From positions 186,001 through 250,000 of the forward strand of contig JBDXCG010000004.1 of assembly GCA_039980455.1 (NCBI GenBank): a stretch of 64,000 nucleotides of DNA, written 5' to 3'. The position numbers and the translations under genes are program-made. This document shows positions 54,095-63,137 of the stretch, one piece after another (position 1 is the stretch's first letter; each line of letters starts with the position of its first letter). The notes under the pieces were generated by a model, which saw only the letters and a program-made list of their open reading frames with translations, did no database searches and was not told the origin of the DNA. This stretch comes from CALINF01 sp039980455 (GTDB lineage: Bacteria > Pseudomonadota > Gammaproteobacteria > Pseudomonadales > Halieaceae).

Positions 54095-54708
54095 CAGGCC
54101 TCTCCATCCTTGTATCGGTACGTCTTGGCAATAATGCTCATGCTCAATCTATTCGCGTTACCGCCGGGTGCAGAAATCTTAAAGTCATGCAAGGTGACAA
54201 TGCGCGGCAAACCCGCCATTCCACTAATAAATGCACCCAAATCATGGTAGGAGCCTGATGCCTGAATCGCGATTGGCAACTCTACGTAGAACTCTTTGGC
54301 CTGCTCTTTTTGCAGATCAATAGAGGCAATCTCCAGTCCGTTCAGCAGCCCCTTGTTCGTAATGTCCTCGAGCAACCCAGGTACTTCTGTATCACTGGGA
54401 AGTTGACTGACCAACGCACCAAAAGACTCCTCCATCTCCACCATCTGCCGACGATAAGCGTCGAGATTAGCGGCCTGAAACGCTTTCTTTTCAAAGTCCT
54501 TCTTGAGCGCTACCTCCTCAGCCTCTACCTTTGCAAGATTCAGCTGCAATTCTTCGATGTGGTAGTAATATCCTCCGACCAAAACACCTACTACGATCAC
54601 CAAATAGATGAACCACTTGATTGCAGTGGGCCATGCCCCCACATTGTCAAAATCGAGGTCGCTGACATCGAACTCGCGCAGCGAGCGCATTGTGTCTTCA
54701 AACGCCAT
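54094..54708 (-). CDS. pilO: Type IV pilus assembly protein PilO
   Basis: A 204-residue inner-membrane protein: a short cytoplasmic lead, one helix at about 31-48 (WFIYLVIVVGVLVGGYYYH), a coiled coil (about 50-95) and a ferredoxin-like periplasmic domain with LPSDTEVPGLLEDITNKG. It dimerises with PilN and aligns the secretin with the motor. It starts 3 bp after pilN stops. Confidence 0.95.
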   Translation of the reverse strand: MAFEDTMRSLREFDVSDLDFDNVGAWPTAIKWFIYLVIVVGVLVGGYYYHIEELQLNLAKVEAEEVALKKDFEKKAFQAANLDAYRRQMVEMEESFGALVSQLPSDTEVPGLLEDITNKGLLNGLEIASIDLQKEQAKEFYVELPIAIQASGSYHDLGAFISGMAGLPRIVTLHDFKISAPGGNANRLSMSIIAKTYRYKDGEA

Positions 54709-54711
54709 TCT

Positions 54712-55278
54712 CTAGCCCCCCGCCTCGTCTGCGGTTTTTGGTAACTGAACTTTAACGGTCAAACTAAAGCGCGTTGCCTGATCACCGAATTCGGTGGCGG
54801 AGCGTACTGCATCAAGGTTTGGGTTTTCCAGCCAATCTGACGCATCCAGTCTGCGCATCAAACTAGATACCCTGTTATTTGATTCTGCGATGCCCGTAAT
54901 CGAGATCAGACCCTCTTTTGTATTCAAATCCTGATAAAAGACACCGTCTGGCACCGTGCGGACGAGTTGATCGAGTACCCGCACAATAATCGGTCGGTTA
55001 CCTTGCAACTCCTGTATCACACGCATGCGATCAATCAATTGATTTCGCTTACGCTGAAGGTCCTGAATTTCTGCAACCATTTTATCTAATACTTTTATAT
55101 TCTCTGTCAGATAGGCATTGCGGGCTCTCTGATTGTCGATCTGGGCATTTACTATGCGATCCCCTAGTATCAATAGGCCTACACCGAGAGCAAACATCAG
55201 GACAAGAACCGTTAGAAACTCTTTCTTGAGTTCGAGACGACGTTCATCACGCCAGGGCAGTAAGTTAATTTGCGCCAT
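54712..55278 (-). CDS. pilN: Type IV pilus assembly protein PilN
   Basis: A 188-residue protein opening with INLLPWRDERR, the segment that binds PilM. One membrane helix follows at about 22-42, then a coiled coil and a periplasmic domain. The gene overlaps pilM as TAATG. Confidence 0.96.
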   Translation of the reverse strand: MAQINLLPWRDERRLELKKEFLTVLVLMFALGVGLLILGDRIVNAQIDNQRARNAYLTENIKVLDKMVAEIQDLQRKRNQLIDRMRVIQELQGNRPIIVRVLDQLVRTVPDGVFYQDLNTKEGLISITGIAESNNRVSSLMRRLDASDWLENPNLDAVRSATEFGDQATRFSLTVKVQLPKTADEAGG

Positions 55279-56342
55279 TAGTCGAAGCTCCTCATAGCAA
55301 GACCGCAGGCGATCATCATCGCCGGCGCATCACTGCTCAAAGCCACAGCATTTACTCTTGAGGAAATTGTCATCTCTGCGAAGGGATTCGCGACCGCCGT
55401 TGGAGTTCCCAGCTTGTCCTGAACCAATTCCTGTAGGCCGTCCATGGAAGACACTCCGCCTGCCAAGATAATATAGTCAACGTCATTGTATTGACTGGAG
55501 GAGAAGAAGAACTGTAGCGAGCGCGCAACCTGTTGTACAACTGCGTCTTTAAAGGGCTCCAGCACTTCGGGTTCGTAATCATCGGGAAGGCCGCCCTGCT
55601 TCTTTGCAAGGCCTGCCTCTTCTAATGGCAGACCATACCGACGCATGATTTCGTCCGTTAACTGTTTACCGCCGAACAATTGCTCTCGCGTGTAGATAGT
55701 TTGACCGTTATTAAGGACGCTCAATGTTGTCATCGTCGCGCCAATATCCACTACGGCCACGGTGCTATCCGTATCCAACTCAAGCTGATGTTGGACAAGC
55801 GAATACGCACGCTCCATCGCATAAGCTTCTACATCCATGATCTTAGCTGTGAGGTCAGCTCCCTCTATCGACTCTACGCGAGAGTCGATCGTCTCGCGTC
55901 GACAGGCAGCCAGTAGCACCTCGACCTGATTGTCTCGCTCCGGTGACACCCCCTGGACTTCGAAATCTATTGCCACTTCTTCGAGCGGGTAGGGAATGTA
56001 CTGATCGGCCTCCAGCGTCAGCTGGGTCTCCATATCATCTTCGGCAAGACCCAGTGGCATGTCGATGATCTTGGTGATGACCGAAGACCCTGCTACCGCA
56101 GCGGCTACAGTTTTCAACTTGGTTCTAGATTGTGCCACTACACTGCGCACGGCATTCGCCACGCCATCGATGTCATTGACGTTCTTCTCAATCACAGCAT
56201 CGTGCGGCAAGGAGCTAACTGCATAGCTCTCCACCCTGTAGCGGTCCCCTGAATAGCTCAACTCCAGCAACTTCACAGTTGTTGAACTGATATCCAGCCC
56301 CAGAACCGGTGTTGTCTTTTTCTTCCCTAAAATACCGAGCAA
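55278..56342 (-). CDS. pilM: Type IV pilus assembly protein PilM
   Basis: A 354-residue actin-like cytoplasmic ATPase. VLGLDISSTTVKLLEL is the phosphate-1 motif, VAVVDIGATMTTLSVL the second and YIILAGGVSSMDGLQEL the adenosine motif. It binds the PilN N-terminus. The start is TTG 56342 with AGGA upstream. It is the first gene of pilMNOPQ-aroKB and diverges from mrcA. Confidence 0.96.
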   Translation of the reverse strand: MLGILGKKKTTPVLGLDISSTTVKLLELSYSGDRYRVESYAVSSLPHDAVIEKNVNDIDGVANAVRSVVAQSRTKLKTVAAAVAGSSVITKIIDMPLGLAEDDMETQLTLEADQYIPYPLEEVAIDFEVQGVSPERDNQVEVLLAACRRETIDSRVESIEGADLTAKIMDVEAYAMERAYSLVQHQLELDTDSTVAVVDIGATMTTLSVLNNGQTIYTREQLFGGKQLTDEIMRRYGLPLEEAGLAKKQGGLPDDYEPEVLEPFKDAVVQQVARSLQFFFSSSQYNDVDYIILAGGVSSMDGLQELVQDKLGTPTAVANPFAEMTISSRVNAVALSSDAPAMMIACGLAMRSFD

Positions 56343-56447
56343 TTTATTTTCCTATATGTATCACTAACTTAGGTTTTATTTGTACACCGATACATTAATA
56401 TAAAGATATAACATATTGCCAAGTGCATTCAAAAGCCAAAAAAAGCT

Positions 56448-56453
56448 TATAAT
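56448..56453 (+). promoter_or_regulatory. Candidate -10 box for mrcA
   Basis: A TATAAT about 65 bp before the mrcA start, in the 176-bp AT-rich divergent gap with pilM. A -35 at proper spacing is not clear. The same gap must also hold the pil promoter. Confidence 0.35.
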
Positions 56454-56518
56454 TACCAAATGCATCGTCCCCACTACTCTCAACACTAATACAAGCAACT
56501 ACTTTGTAAAGGAAACAA

Positions 56519-58978
56519 TTGAAGTTCCTACGGTTTTTTCTGCGATTGGCACTACTGAGCTTGCTGGGTTCCATATGGGGCCTGGCTGGTATTTACCTGT
56601 ATCTGAGCCCCAACCTTCCCGATGTTGAAACATTGAGGGATGTGCAACTGCAAACGCCTATGCGCGTCTACACCCGCGAGGGTGACCTGATTGGGCAGTT
56701 TGGCGAGCAAAAGCGAACCCCACTAACCTATGATCAGATCCCCCAACAGTTCGTGGACGCTTTGCTGGCGGCAGAAGATGACAGCTTTTTTGAGCACGGT
56801 GGAATCGACGTCATGGGGCTTGCAAGAGCAGTATCGGAGTTAGTACTTACTGGCGAGAAAGGCTCGGGCGGCAGTACCCTTACGATGCAGGTAGCGCGAA
56901 ATTACTTTCTGTCTCTAGAGCGCACCTTTATGCGCAAATTCAATGAAATTCTCCTCGCCATCGAGATCGAACGAGCACTTCAGAAGCAAGAAATTTTCGA
57001 ACTGTATTTCAACCGAGTGTTCCTCGGGCATCGATCCTACGGTTTCGAAGCCGCATCGCGGGTGTACTACGGCAAAGGCGTTGCAGAACTCACTCTCGCA
57101 CAGCACGCGATGCTGGCAGGTATACCCAAAGCGCCCTCGCGCAACAACCCCATTAGCGGCCCACAGGCCGGTGAACAGCGACGCAACTGGATTCTCGGCC
57201 GCATGCTCGAACTGGGCTATATCGACCGCTCACAATATGACTTCGCAAGCACTGAGCCAGTCACTGCACAACTGCACGGCGCGCAGCTCAGCTTTTCTGC
57301 ACACTACGCCGCAGAAATGGCCAGACAGCAGATGTTGCAGCGCTACGGCATGAATGCCTATAACGACGGTTACCATGTTTACACCACCATCAGCTCGCGC
57401 TTACAGCAGTTGGGGCAAAAATCCGTAATCGACGGCCTCATGCTTTATGACAAACGCCATGGATTCAGGGGCGCTGAGCGTCAACTTCCTCCCCTGGACC
57501 CCAATTCGCCCGACAGTAGTTACGATACGTGGCGCGACGCGTTGGCATCCATGGCTGTAATCGCCGGTCTGCAACCGGCCATCGTCACTGATGTTCAGGA
57601 AGAGGCTGTGATCATCTTGCTAAATGACGGCAGCTCACATGAACTGCTGTGGGACGATGGCTTACGCCAGGCTAGCCGCTACCTGACAGAAAACAGTCGC
57701 GGGAGAGCGCCAAAAGCCCCCGCTGATGTGGTGTCCGTGGGCGATATGATTCGCGTTAAGCAGAATGAAGACGGGGACTGGAGCCTTTCTCAAGTCCCCG
57801 CAGCACAAGCGGCATTGGTCTCTCTTAACCCCGACAACGGTGCCATCACCACTATCGTCGGCGGTATGGGTTTCGAACTCAGCAAGTTCAATCGTGCAAC
57901 GCAGGCGCAGCGACAACCCGGCTCCAACTTCAAGCCCTTCCTCTATGCCGCAGCATTGGACGCAGGACTTACTGCCGCCAGTATCATTAACGATGCCCCC
58001 GTAGTTGTAGAAGACAGCTCACTAGAGGGTATCTGGCGGCCAGAAAATGATGGCGGTAAGTTTCATGGCCCCACGCGACTGCGCTGGGCTCTCACCAAGT
58101 CTCGCAATCTCGTATCCATTCGGCTGCTACAGCAACTTGGTGTCGACACTCTTATCGATTACGCAGATCGCTTCGGGTTTGATACATCTCAATTCGCACC
58201 CGACCTCTCACTCGCTCTTGGAACGCATGCGATGAGTCCTCTTGATGTAGCCGCTGCCTACGCTGTACTGGCCAACGGTGGCTATTTTGTAGAGCCCTAT
58301 CTGATTCATCGGATTGATAACATTGAAGGGGAAACTGTGTTTCAGGCGTTACCCGCGACCGTATGCCGGGAATGCGAGGAGGATACTGCTGAAGACCTTG
58401 CCACTCTTCCTGCAAATGACGAAGAACTGAGTATGGAAGACATTCTGTCACAGCCCTCGGCAAACGAGGATGAGCCACCGCGCGCAGAGCGCGTTATGGA
58501 TGCTCGAGTGAACTTCATAATCAACAGTATCCTGCAGGATGTGATAACTCGTGGAACAGGCCGACGCGCCTTGGTGCTCGAGCGCAAGGATATTGGGGGC
58601 AAAACCGGCACGACCAACGGACCCATGGATGCGTGGTTTTCCGGGTTCAACCGCGATGTAGTCACAACCACCTGGGTAGGCTTTGATAATTACACACCCC
58701 TTGGACGACGAGAATTCGGTGGCACGTCAGCGCTCCCGATCTGGATAAATTTCATGCGTGAGGCGCTCGCTTACAGTCCCGATACGCCAAGACAACTACC
58801 ACCAGGTATTGTCAATGTCCGTATAGACCCGGAGACAGGCGAACTGGCTGCAGCGGGTCAGCGCAACGCCATCTTTGAGTACTTTCGCGAAGAGTATGTG
58901 CCCCGCCAACAGAGTGACGAGAGCAGTCAGGGTTCAAGCGAGCGAGACACCGAGGACCTGGTAAGAGATATTTTCTAG
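56519..58978 (+). CDS. mrcA: Penicillin-binding protein 1a, bifunctional
   Basis: An 819-residue inner-membrane enzyme. Anchor helix at about 6-26, glycosyltransferase (GT51) domain with E86 in AAEDDSFFEHGG and GGSTLTMQVARNYFL, then a transpeptidase domain with S469 (SNFK), S528 (SRN) and K695 (KTGT). It polymerises and crosslinks peptidoglycan. The start is TTG 56519 with AAAGGA five bases before. Divergence from pilM is the usual gammaproteobacterial arrangement. Confidence 0.96.
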   Translation: MKFLRFFLRLALLSLLGSIWGLAGIYLYLSPNLPDVETLRDVQLQTPMRVYTREGDLIGQFGEQKRTPLTYDQIPQQFVDALLAAEDDSFFEHGGIDVMGLARAVSELVLTGEKGSGGSTLTMQVARNYFLSLERTFMRKFNEILLAIEIERALQKQEIFELYFNRVFLGHRSYGFEAASRVYYGKGVAELTLAQHAMLAGIPKAPSRNNPISGPQAGEQRRNWILGRMLELGYIDRSQYDFASTEPVTAQLHGAQLSFSAHYAAEMARQQMLQRYGMNAYNDGYHVYTTISSRLQQLGQKSVIDGLMLYDKRHGFRGAERQLPPLDPNSPDSSYDTWRDALASMAVIAGLQPAIVTDVQEEAVIILLNDGSSHELLWDDGLRQASRYLTENSRGRAPKAPADVVSVGDMIRVKQNEDGDWSLSQVPAAQAALVSLNPDNGAITTIVGGMGFELSKFNRATQAQRQPGSNFKPFLYAAALDAGLTAASIINDAPVVVEDSSLEGIWRPENDGGKFHGPTRLRWALTKSRNLVSIRLLQQLGVDTLIDYADRFGFDTSQFAPDLSLALGTHAMSPLDVAAAYAVLANGGYFVEPYLIHRIDNIEGETVFQALPATVCRECEEDTAEDLATLPANDEELSMEDILSQPSANEDEPPRAERVMDARVNFIINSILQDVITRGTGRRALVLERKDIGGKTGTTNGPMDAWFSGFNRDVVTTTWVGFDNYTPLGRREFGGTSALPIWINFMREALAYSPDTPRQLPPGIVNVRIDPETGELAAAGQRNAIFEYFREEYVPRQQSDESSQGSSERDTEDLVRDIF

Positions 58979-58987
58979 CCGCCCCGG

Positions 58988-60238
58988 TCAGGTCGTCTTA
59001 AGATAATGCTCTGGCAGTGGCAGCCTAGCCACGCCGCTATCGCACGCCGCGCGAGCAACCGCAGGCGCGAGCCATTCCAGTAACCTTGGATCGACAGGTT
59101 TGGGAATGATGTAGTCTGGGCCGAACGTCAGACTGTCCGCGTTGCTGGCTAGTAGTACGGATTCCGGCACTTCTTCACGCGCCAATGCCACAAGCGCCTT
59201 TACAGCAGCTATTTTCATGTGCTCATTGATCTTGCTAGCCCGTACGTCGAGCGCGCCACGGAAGATAAACGGAAAACCCAGCACGTTATTTACCTGATTG
59301 GGATAATCAGATCGGCCCGTTGCCACAATCACATCATCGCGGGTGGACCTCGCTAATTCGGGCGTTATCTCCGGATCGGGGTTTGAGCAGGCGAACACGA
59401 CCGGACGATCTGCCATGGTCGAAAGCATCTCTGCACTGAGCAGATTGGCACCGGACAAACCTACAAATACGTCGGCACCATTCAATGCGTCGCTCATGCT
59501 GCGCTTTTCGGTGTGGTTGGCAAATTCTGCCTTGTAGACGTTTACACCCTCTCGCCCGGCGTAAATGATACCGCGGCGGTCCAACATAAAAATGTTTTCC
59601 TTGCGCGCGCCCAAGCTGACTAACAGACGCATGCAGGCGATCGCCGCTGCACCCGCCCCGAGGCAGGCGATTACTGCATCTTCGAGCCGTTTGCCCTGGA
59701 TTTCCAATGCATTGATCATACCGGCCGCGGTTACAATTGCTGTGCCGTGCTGATCATCGTGGAACACGGGGATATTGCAGCGCTCGATCAGTGCTGCCTC
59801 GACCTCAAAGCACTCTGGCGCTTTAATATCCTCTAAATTGATACCGCCAAAGCTATCGGCTATGCGTGCAATGGTCTCTATAAACTCGTTCGCATCTTCG
59901 GTGTCTACTTCTATGTCGATGGAGTTAATGCCCGCAAAACGCTTGAACAGCAACGCCTTGCCCTCCATCACCGGCTTACTGGCCAACGCGCCCAGATTTC
60001 CCAGCCCCAACACAGCCGTGCCATTGCTCACAACCGCTACCAGATTGCCTTTGCCAGTGTAGGTGTATGCCGCGTCAGCATCTTTGGCAATTTCCCTGCA
60101 GGGCTCAGCCACACCAGGGCTATACGCCAATGCCAGATCATCCTGCGTTTCTGCAGGTTTGGTCAGTTCAATAGAGATTTTGCCGGGCGTTGGATCAGAG
60201 TGATAAGCCAGCGCGGCTTGTTTGAATTGCTGTGACAT
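58988..60238 (-). CDS. maeB: Malic enzyme, short form
   Basis: A 416-residue malic enzyme. LALAYSPGVAEPCREI is the N-terminal signature, AVLGLGNLGALASKPVMEGK and CLGAGAAAIACMRLL bind the cofactor. The phosphotransacetylase-like domain found in long MaeB proteins (about 750 residues) is absent. It makes pyruvate and CO2 from malate with NAD(P). ATG 60238 is preferred to TTG 60247. It is convergent with mrcA. Confidence 0.93.
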   Translation of the reverse strand: MSQQFKQAALAYHSDPTPGKISIELTKPAETQDDLALAYSPGVAEPCREIAKDADAAYTYTGKGNLVAVVSNGTAVLGLGNLGALASKPVMEGKALLFKRFAGINSIDIEVDTEDANEFIETIARIADSFGGINLEDIKAPECFEVEAALIERCNIPVFHDDQHGTAIVTAAGMINALEIQGKRLEDAVIACLGAGAAAIACMRLLVSLGARKENIFMLDRRGIIYAGREGVNVYKAEFANHTEKRSMSDALNGADVFVGLSGANLLSAEMLSTMADRPVVFACSNPDPEITPELARSTRDDVIVATGRSDYPNQVNNVLGFPFIFRGALDVRASKINEHMKIAAVKALVALAREEVPESVLLASNADSLTFGPDYIIPKPVDPRLLEWLAPAVARAACDSGVARLPLPEHYLKTT

Positions 60239-60355
60239 AAGGTACAACCCGTCGGCACGATGCCTTTCGAAGGGCCACCGATGCTATCGAAAAGCCCCAG
60301 TGGTAACAAGGCGGGAAAATACCGTAAAGAGCAGTGCTTGCGAAGGCTGCACCAT

Positions 60356-60383
60356 GAAAAACGCCAGCATGAAAGCTGGCGTT
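60356..60383 (-). terminator. Terminator downstream of rpmE
   Basis: On the minus strand, AACGCCAGC and GCTGGCGTT form a 9-bp stem with a TTTCAT loop, followed by a short T-run. It lies 20 bp after the rpmE stop and before maeB. Confidence 0.85.
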
Positions 60384-60402
60384 CTGCGAAGCGAGAAAAG
60401 GG

Positions 60403-60618
60403 TTAGCGCTTGCTGCCGCGGTTACCAAAACGCTTCTTGAAGCGATCAACGCGACCACCACTGTCCAGAACCTTCTGCTTGCCGGTGAAGAACGGGTGGC
60501 ATTGTGAACACACATCAACGTGAAAATCTTCAGCCAGCGTTGAACGCGTCTGAATCTTGTTTCCGCAGCTGCAGGTTGCAGTTACTGCTTCGTACTTGGG
60601 ATGAATCTCTGCTTGCAT
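60403..60618 (-). CDS. rpmE: 50S ribosomal protein L31
   Basis: A 71-residue C+ form of L31. Zinc ligands are C16, C18, C37 and C40 (TCSCG and VCSQC). It begins MQAEIHPKYE and the frame is open well upstream, but ATG 60618 has GGAGC before it and matches the family. The gene is divergent from priA and has its own terminator. Confidence 0.96.
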   Translation of the reverse strand: MQAEIHPKYEAVTATCSCGNKIQTRSTLAEDFHVDVCSQCHPFFTGKQKVLDSGGRVDRFKKRFGNRGSKR

Positions 60619-60689
60619 GACTCTTGCTCCTGATAAAATGTGCCGCCACTCGAGCCTTGTCGAGCACCGCACTGATTGTGACGGAGTCA

Positions 60690-60708
60690 GCCAGAAATCG
60701 TCTCTGGC
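60690..60708 (-). other. Hairpin in the rpmE leader
   Basis: GCCAGA and TCTGGC pair around 7 bases near the 5' end of the predicted rpmE leader of about 100 bases. Leaders that autoregulate L31 are known in Gammaproteobacteria; whether this is one is inference. Confidence 0.4.
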
Positions 60709-60724
60709 CAAAAAATAGGCGGGC

Positions 60725-60752
60725 ATCTTACCAGAGAACAGGTATTGCGCAA
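60725..60752 (-). promoter_or_regulatory. Candidate promoter for rpmE
   Basis: On the minus strand TTGCGC (60747-60752) is 16 bp from TAAGAT (60725-60730), and TGG directly precedes the -10, giving an extended -10. Transcription would start near 60718. Confidence 0.5.
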
Positions 60753-60773
60753 GTACCAATTAACGTTTGGTAC
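60753..60773. promoter_or_regulatory. 21-bp dyad between rpmE and priA
   Basis: Perfect 7-base arms GTACCAA and TTGGTAC flank a 7-base spacer. The right arm overlaps the candidate priA -10 and the left arm lies just upstream of the rpmE -35, so a bound protein could control both genes. Confidence 0.5.
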
Positions 60774-60776
60774 AAT
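60768..60776 (+). promoter_or_regulatory. Extended -10 promoter for priA
   Basis: TGGTACAAT gives an extended -10 (TGn plus TACAAT). No good -35 is seen at standard spacing, as is common for extended -10 promoters. It is about 40 bp before the priA start. Confidence 0.5.
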
Positions 60777-60815
60777 ACCCTGTTTCACTCCTATCCACGC
60801 TATTCAGGGCTCGGA

Positions 60816-63014
60816 ATGCCGATATTACGCTTGGCGCTGCCAACTCCATTGCGGTGTCTGTTCGACTATTTACCGCCCGCAGATATCGGCAGCGATGAGC
60901 TCACCCACTTGCTACCCGGTTGCCGGCTAAGCGTGCCTTTTGGTAAACGCGAACTCACCGGCTATCTGGTGGAGGTTGCAGAGCAAAGTGAAGTGGACGC
61001 AGGCCAGCTCAAGCACGCCATCGCATTGCTAGACGCCACGCCACTCGTAGAATCGTCCTTATTGAACCTTTGCGCCTGGGCTGCACGTTACTACCACCAT
61101 CCGCCGGGCGAGGTGTTTTCGGCCGCATTCCCACAGAAACTGCGCCAGAGCGAACCGGCGCCTGCATTGGGAGAGCCCCACTGGGCCCTCACCAGCGAGG
61201 GAATGGGACTCCCAGAAGGGGCGCTCAAACGTTCTGCGCGACAAGCTTCCGCGCTGGCGTTATTGCAATCGAACAACGGCCTGGCCGAGCAAGAACTACT
61301 GGATGCAGGAATCAGCAAAGCCGTGCTCCGGTCGATGCGCGACAAAGCGCTGGTTGCAAGAGAGCTCCGCTTACCCGCTGCAGAACCCCCAACGACAAAC
61401 GCGTCGCTAACGCTGAATTCGGCCCAACAGACCGTTCTGGAACCACTGACTGCGGCGTTGGGGTCGTTTAGTGCGCACTTGCTTGAGGGAGTGACCGGCA
61501 GCGGCAAGACTGAGGTTTACCTGCAATGGATCGCCGCGGCTCTGGCGCGTGGCCAGCAAGCGCTGGTTCTGATCCCGGAGATTGGACTAACCCCGCAAAC
61601 GGTCGCTCGATTCGAAACCCGCTTCAATGCAACCATCGTTGTTCTTCACTCAGGAGTAACTCCCACCCAGCGCCTGGCCGCGTGGCAAACCGCCGCTTCA
61701 GGTCGTGCTGATATTGTGATCGGTACGCGCTCAGCCGTCTTTACTCCAATGCCAAGGCTGGGGCTGACTATTGTTGATGAGGAGCATGACGGGTCCTATA
61801 AACAGCAGGACGGCTTTCGCTACTCCGCGCGGGACGTAGCCATTAAGCGCGCACAACTGACTTCGACCCCCATTCTGCTAGGCAGCGCTACGCCGGCACT
61901 GGAATCACTGCACAACGCACTACTGGGGCGTTACCAGCATCACCGGCTACCCGCGCGCGCTGGCGCCAGTACCCTGCCTGAGCTACACGCTATTGATCTG
62001 CGCAAACAACCCTTGGAGGCTGGGCTCTCGCCAGCCCTTGTATCAGCTGTTGAACAGACGCTCACAGCGGGTAAGCAGGTACTACTGTTTCTCAATCGCC
62101 GTGGGTTCGCGCCCAGTCTGCAGTGTCATGACTGTGGCTGGGTTGCACAATGTAAATCCTGCGATGCGCGCTTTACGGTTCACCGACGGCAGCGGCAATT
62201 GCGTTGCCATCACTGCGGTGCCAAAACCGGCCTGCCGGAGCGTTGTGGGGATTGCCATAGTGGCCATCTACTCACCTACGGCCTAGGCACGGAGCAAGCC
62301 GAGGACTTTCTCACAGGCCGATTCGCGGCGTGGCCGATAGAGCGCGTCGACAGCGACTCCATGCAAAGTCGAACCGCCATGTCCGAACTGGTGGACCGCA
62401 TAAACACTGGCCAGCCATGCATCCTACTAGGCACTCAGATGCTGACCAAAGGCCATCACTTCACAGGTCTTGGACTCGTCGGTGTAATCGACGCAGATGC
62501 ATTGATGTTTAGCCCCGATTTTCGTGGCGAAGAGCGCATGGCACAGCTACTTACCCAAGTGGCCGGCAGGGCGGGTCGAGGAACCACACCGGGTCGAGTG
62601 TTATTGCAGACCCATCATCCGGATCACCCGGCGCTCCAGGCCATGCTAAAAGATAGTTATCATGATCGGGCTAAAGCATTGCTCGCGCAGCGCGAGGCCA
62701 CCGGCATGCCTCCCTTTGGTCATCTGCTGATTCTGCGCTGCGACAGCGTGAATGCTCAGGCCGGTGAGACCTTCCTCGCCAACGTCAGACGTCTGACCGC
62801 ACCGGCTGTGCCTAAGAACGTGTCGATGCTGGGTCCGTTTCCATCGGCTATGCCACGCCGGGCGGGAAGATACCGTTTACAGCTGCTTGCGCGCGCGGAT
62901 TCTCGAGCAGCTATACAGCAGGTGGCACAAGAGCTGGTCTGGCATGCGCAGCAGCAAAAGAGCAGCGGTAACTTGAAGTGGAGTATCGATATTGATCCCC
63001 TGGAGATACTGTAA
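60816..63014 (+). CDS. priA: Primosomal replication protein PriA helicase
   Basis: A 732-residue helicase, the same length as E. coli PriA. The N-terminal DNA-binding domain (ILRLALPTPLRCLFDYLPP) is followed by Walker A GVTGSGKT, the DEEH box, GSATPALES, and a zinc-binding insert with CHDCGWVAQCKSC and CHHCGAKTGLPERCGDC. It reloads the replisome at stalled forks. ATG 60816 fits the family start; the frame is open to 60624 but would read into the promoter region. Confidence 0.97.
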   Translation: MPILRLALPTPLRCLFDYLPPADIGSDELTHLLPGCRLSVPFGKRELTGYLVEVAEQSEVDAGQLKHAIALLDATPLVESSLLNLCAWAARYYHHPPGEVFSAAFPQKLRQSEPAPALGEPHWALTSEGMGLPEGALKRSARQASALALLQSNNGLAEQELLDAGISKAVLRSMRDKALVARELRLPAAEPPTTNASLTLNSAQQTVLEPLTAALGSFSAHLLEGVTGSGKTEVYLQWIAAALARGQQALVLIPEIGLTPQTVARFETRFNATIVVLHSGVTPTQRLAAWQTAASGRADIVIGTRSAVFTPMPRLGLTIVDEEHDGSYKQQDGFRYSARDVAIKRAQLTSTPILLGSATPALESLHNALLGRYQHHRLPARAGASTLPELHAIDLRKQPLEAGLSPALVSAVEQTLTAGKQVLLFLNRRGFAPSLQCHDCGWVAQCKSCDARFTVHRRQRQLRCHHCGAKTGLPERCGDCHSGHLLTYGLGTEQAEDFLTGRFAAWPIERVDSDSMQSRTAMSELVDRINTGQPCILLGTQMLTKGHHFTGLGLVGVIDADALMFSPDFRGEERMAQLLTQVAGRAGRGTTPGRVLLQTHHPDHPALQAMLKDSYHDRAKALLAQREATGMPPFGHLLILRCDSVNAQAGETFLANVRRLTAPAVPKNVSMLGPFPSAMPRRAGRYRLQLLARADSRAAIQQVAQELVWHAQQQKSSGNLKWSIDIDPLEIL

Positions 63015-63137
63015 TTCTTACTGCCTGGCTTCTGGTGTTAAGACTTGCAACCGGAGATAATAAAACCTCGTCAGGTAGCTGATGCATTGCTTCAGTACTG
63101 ACCATGCCTAACAGACAAATCAGGTGACACTACCCGA

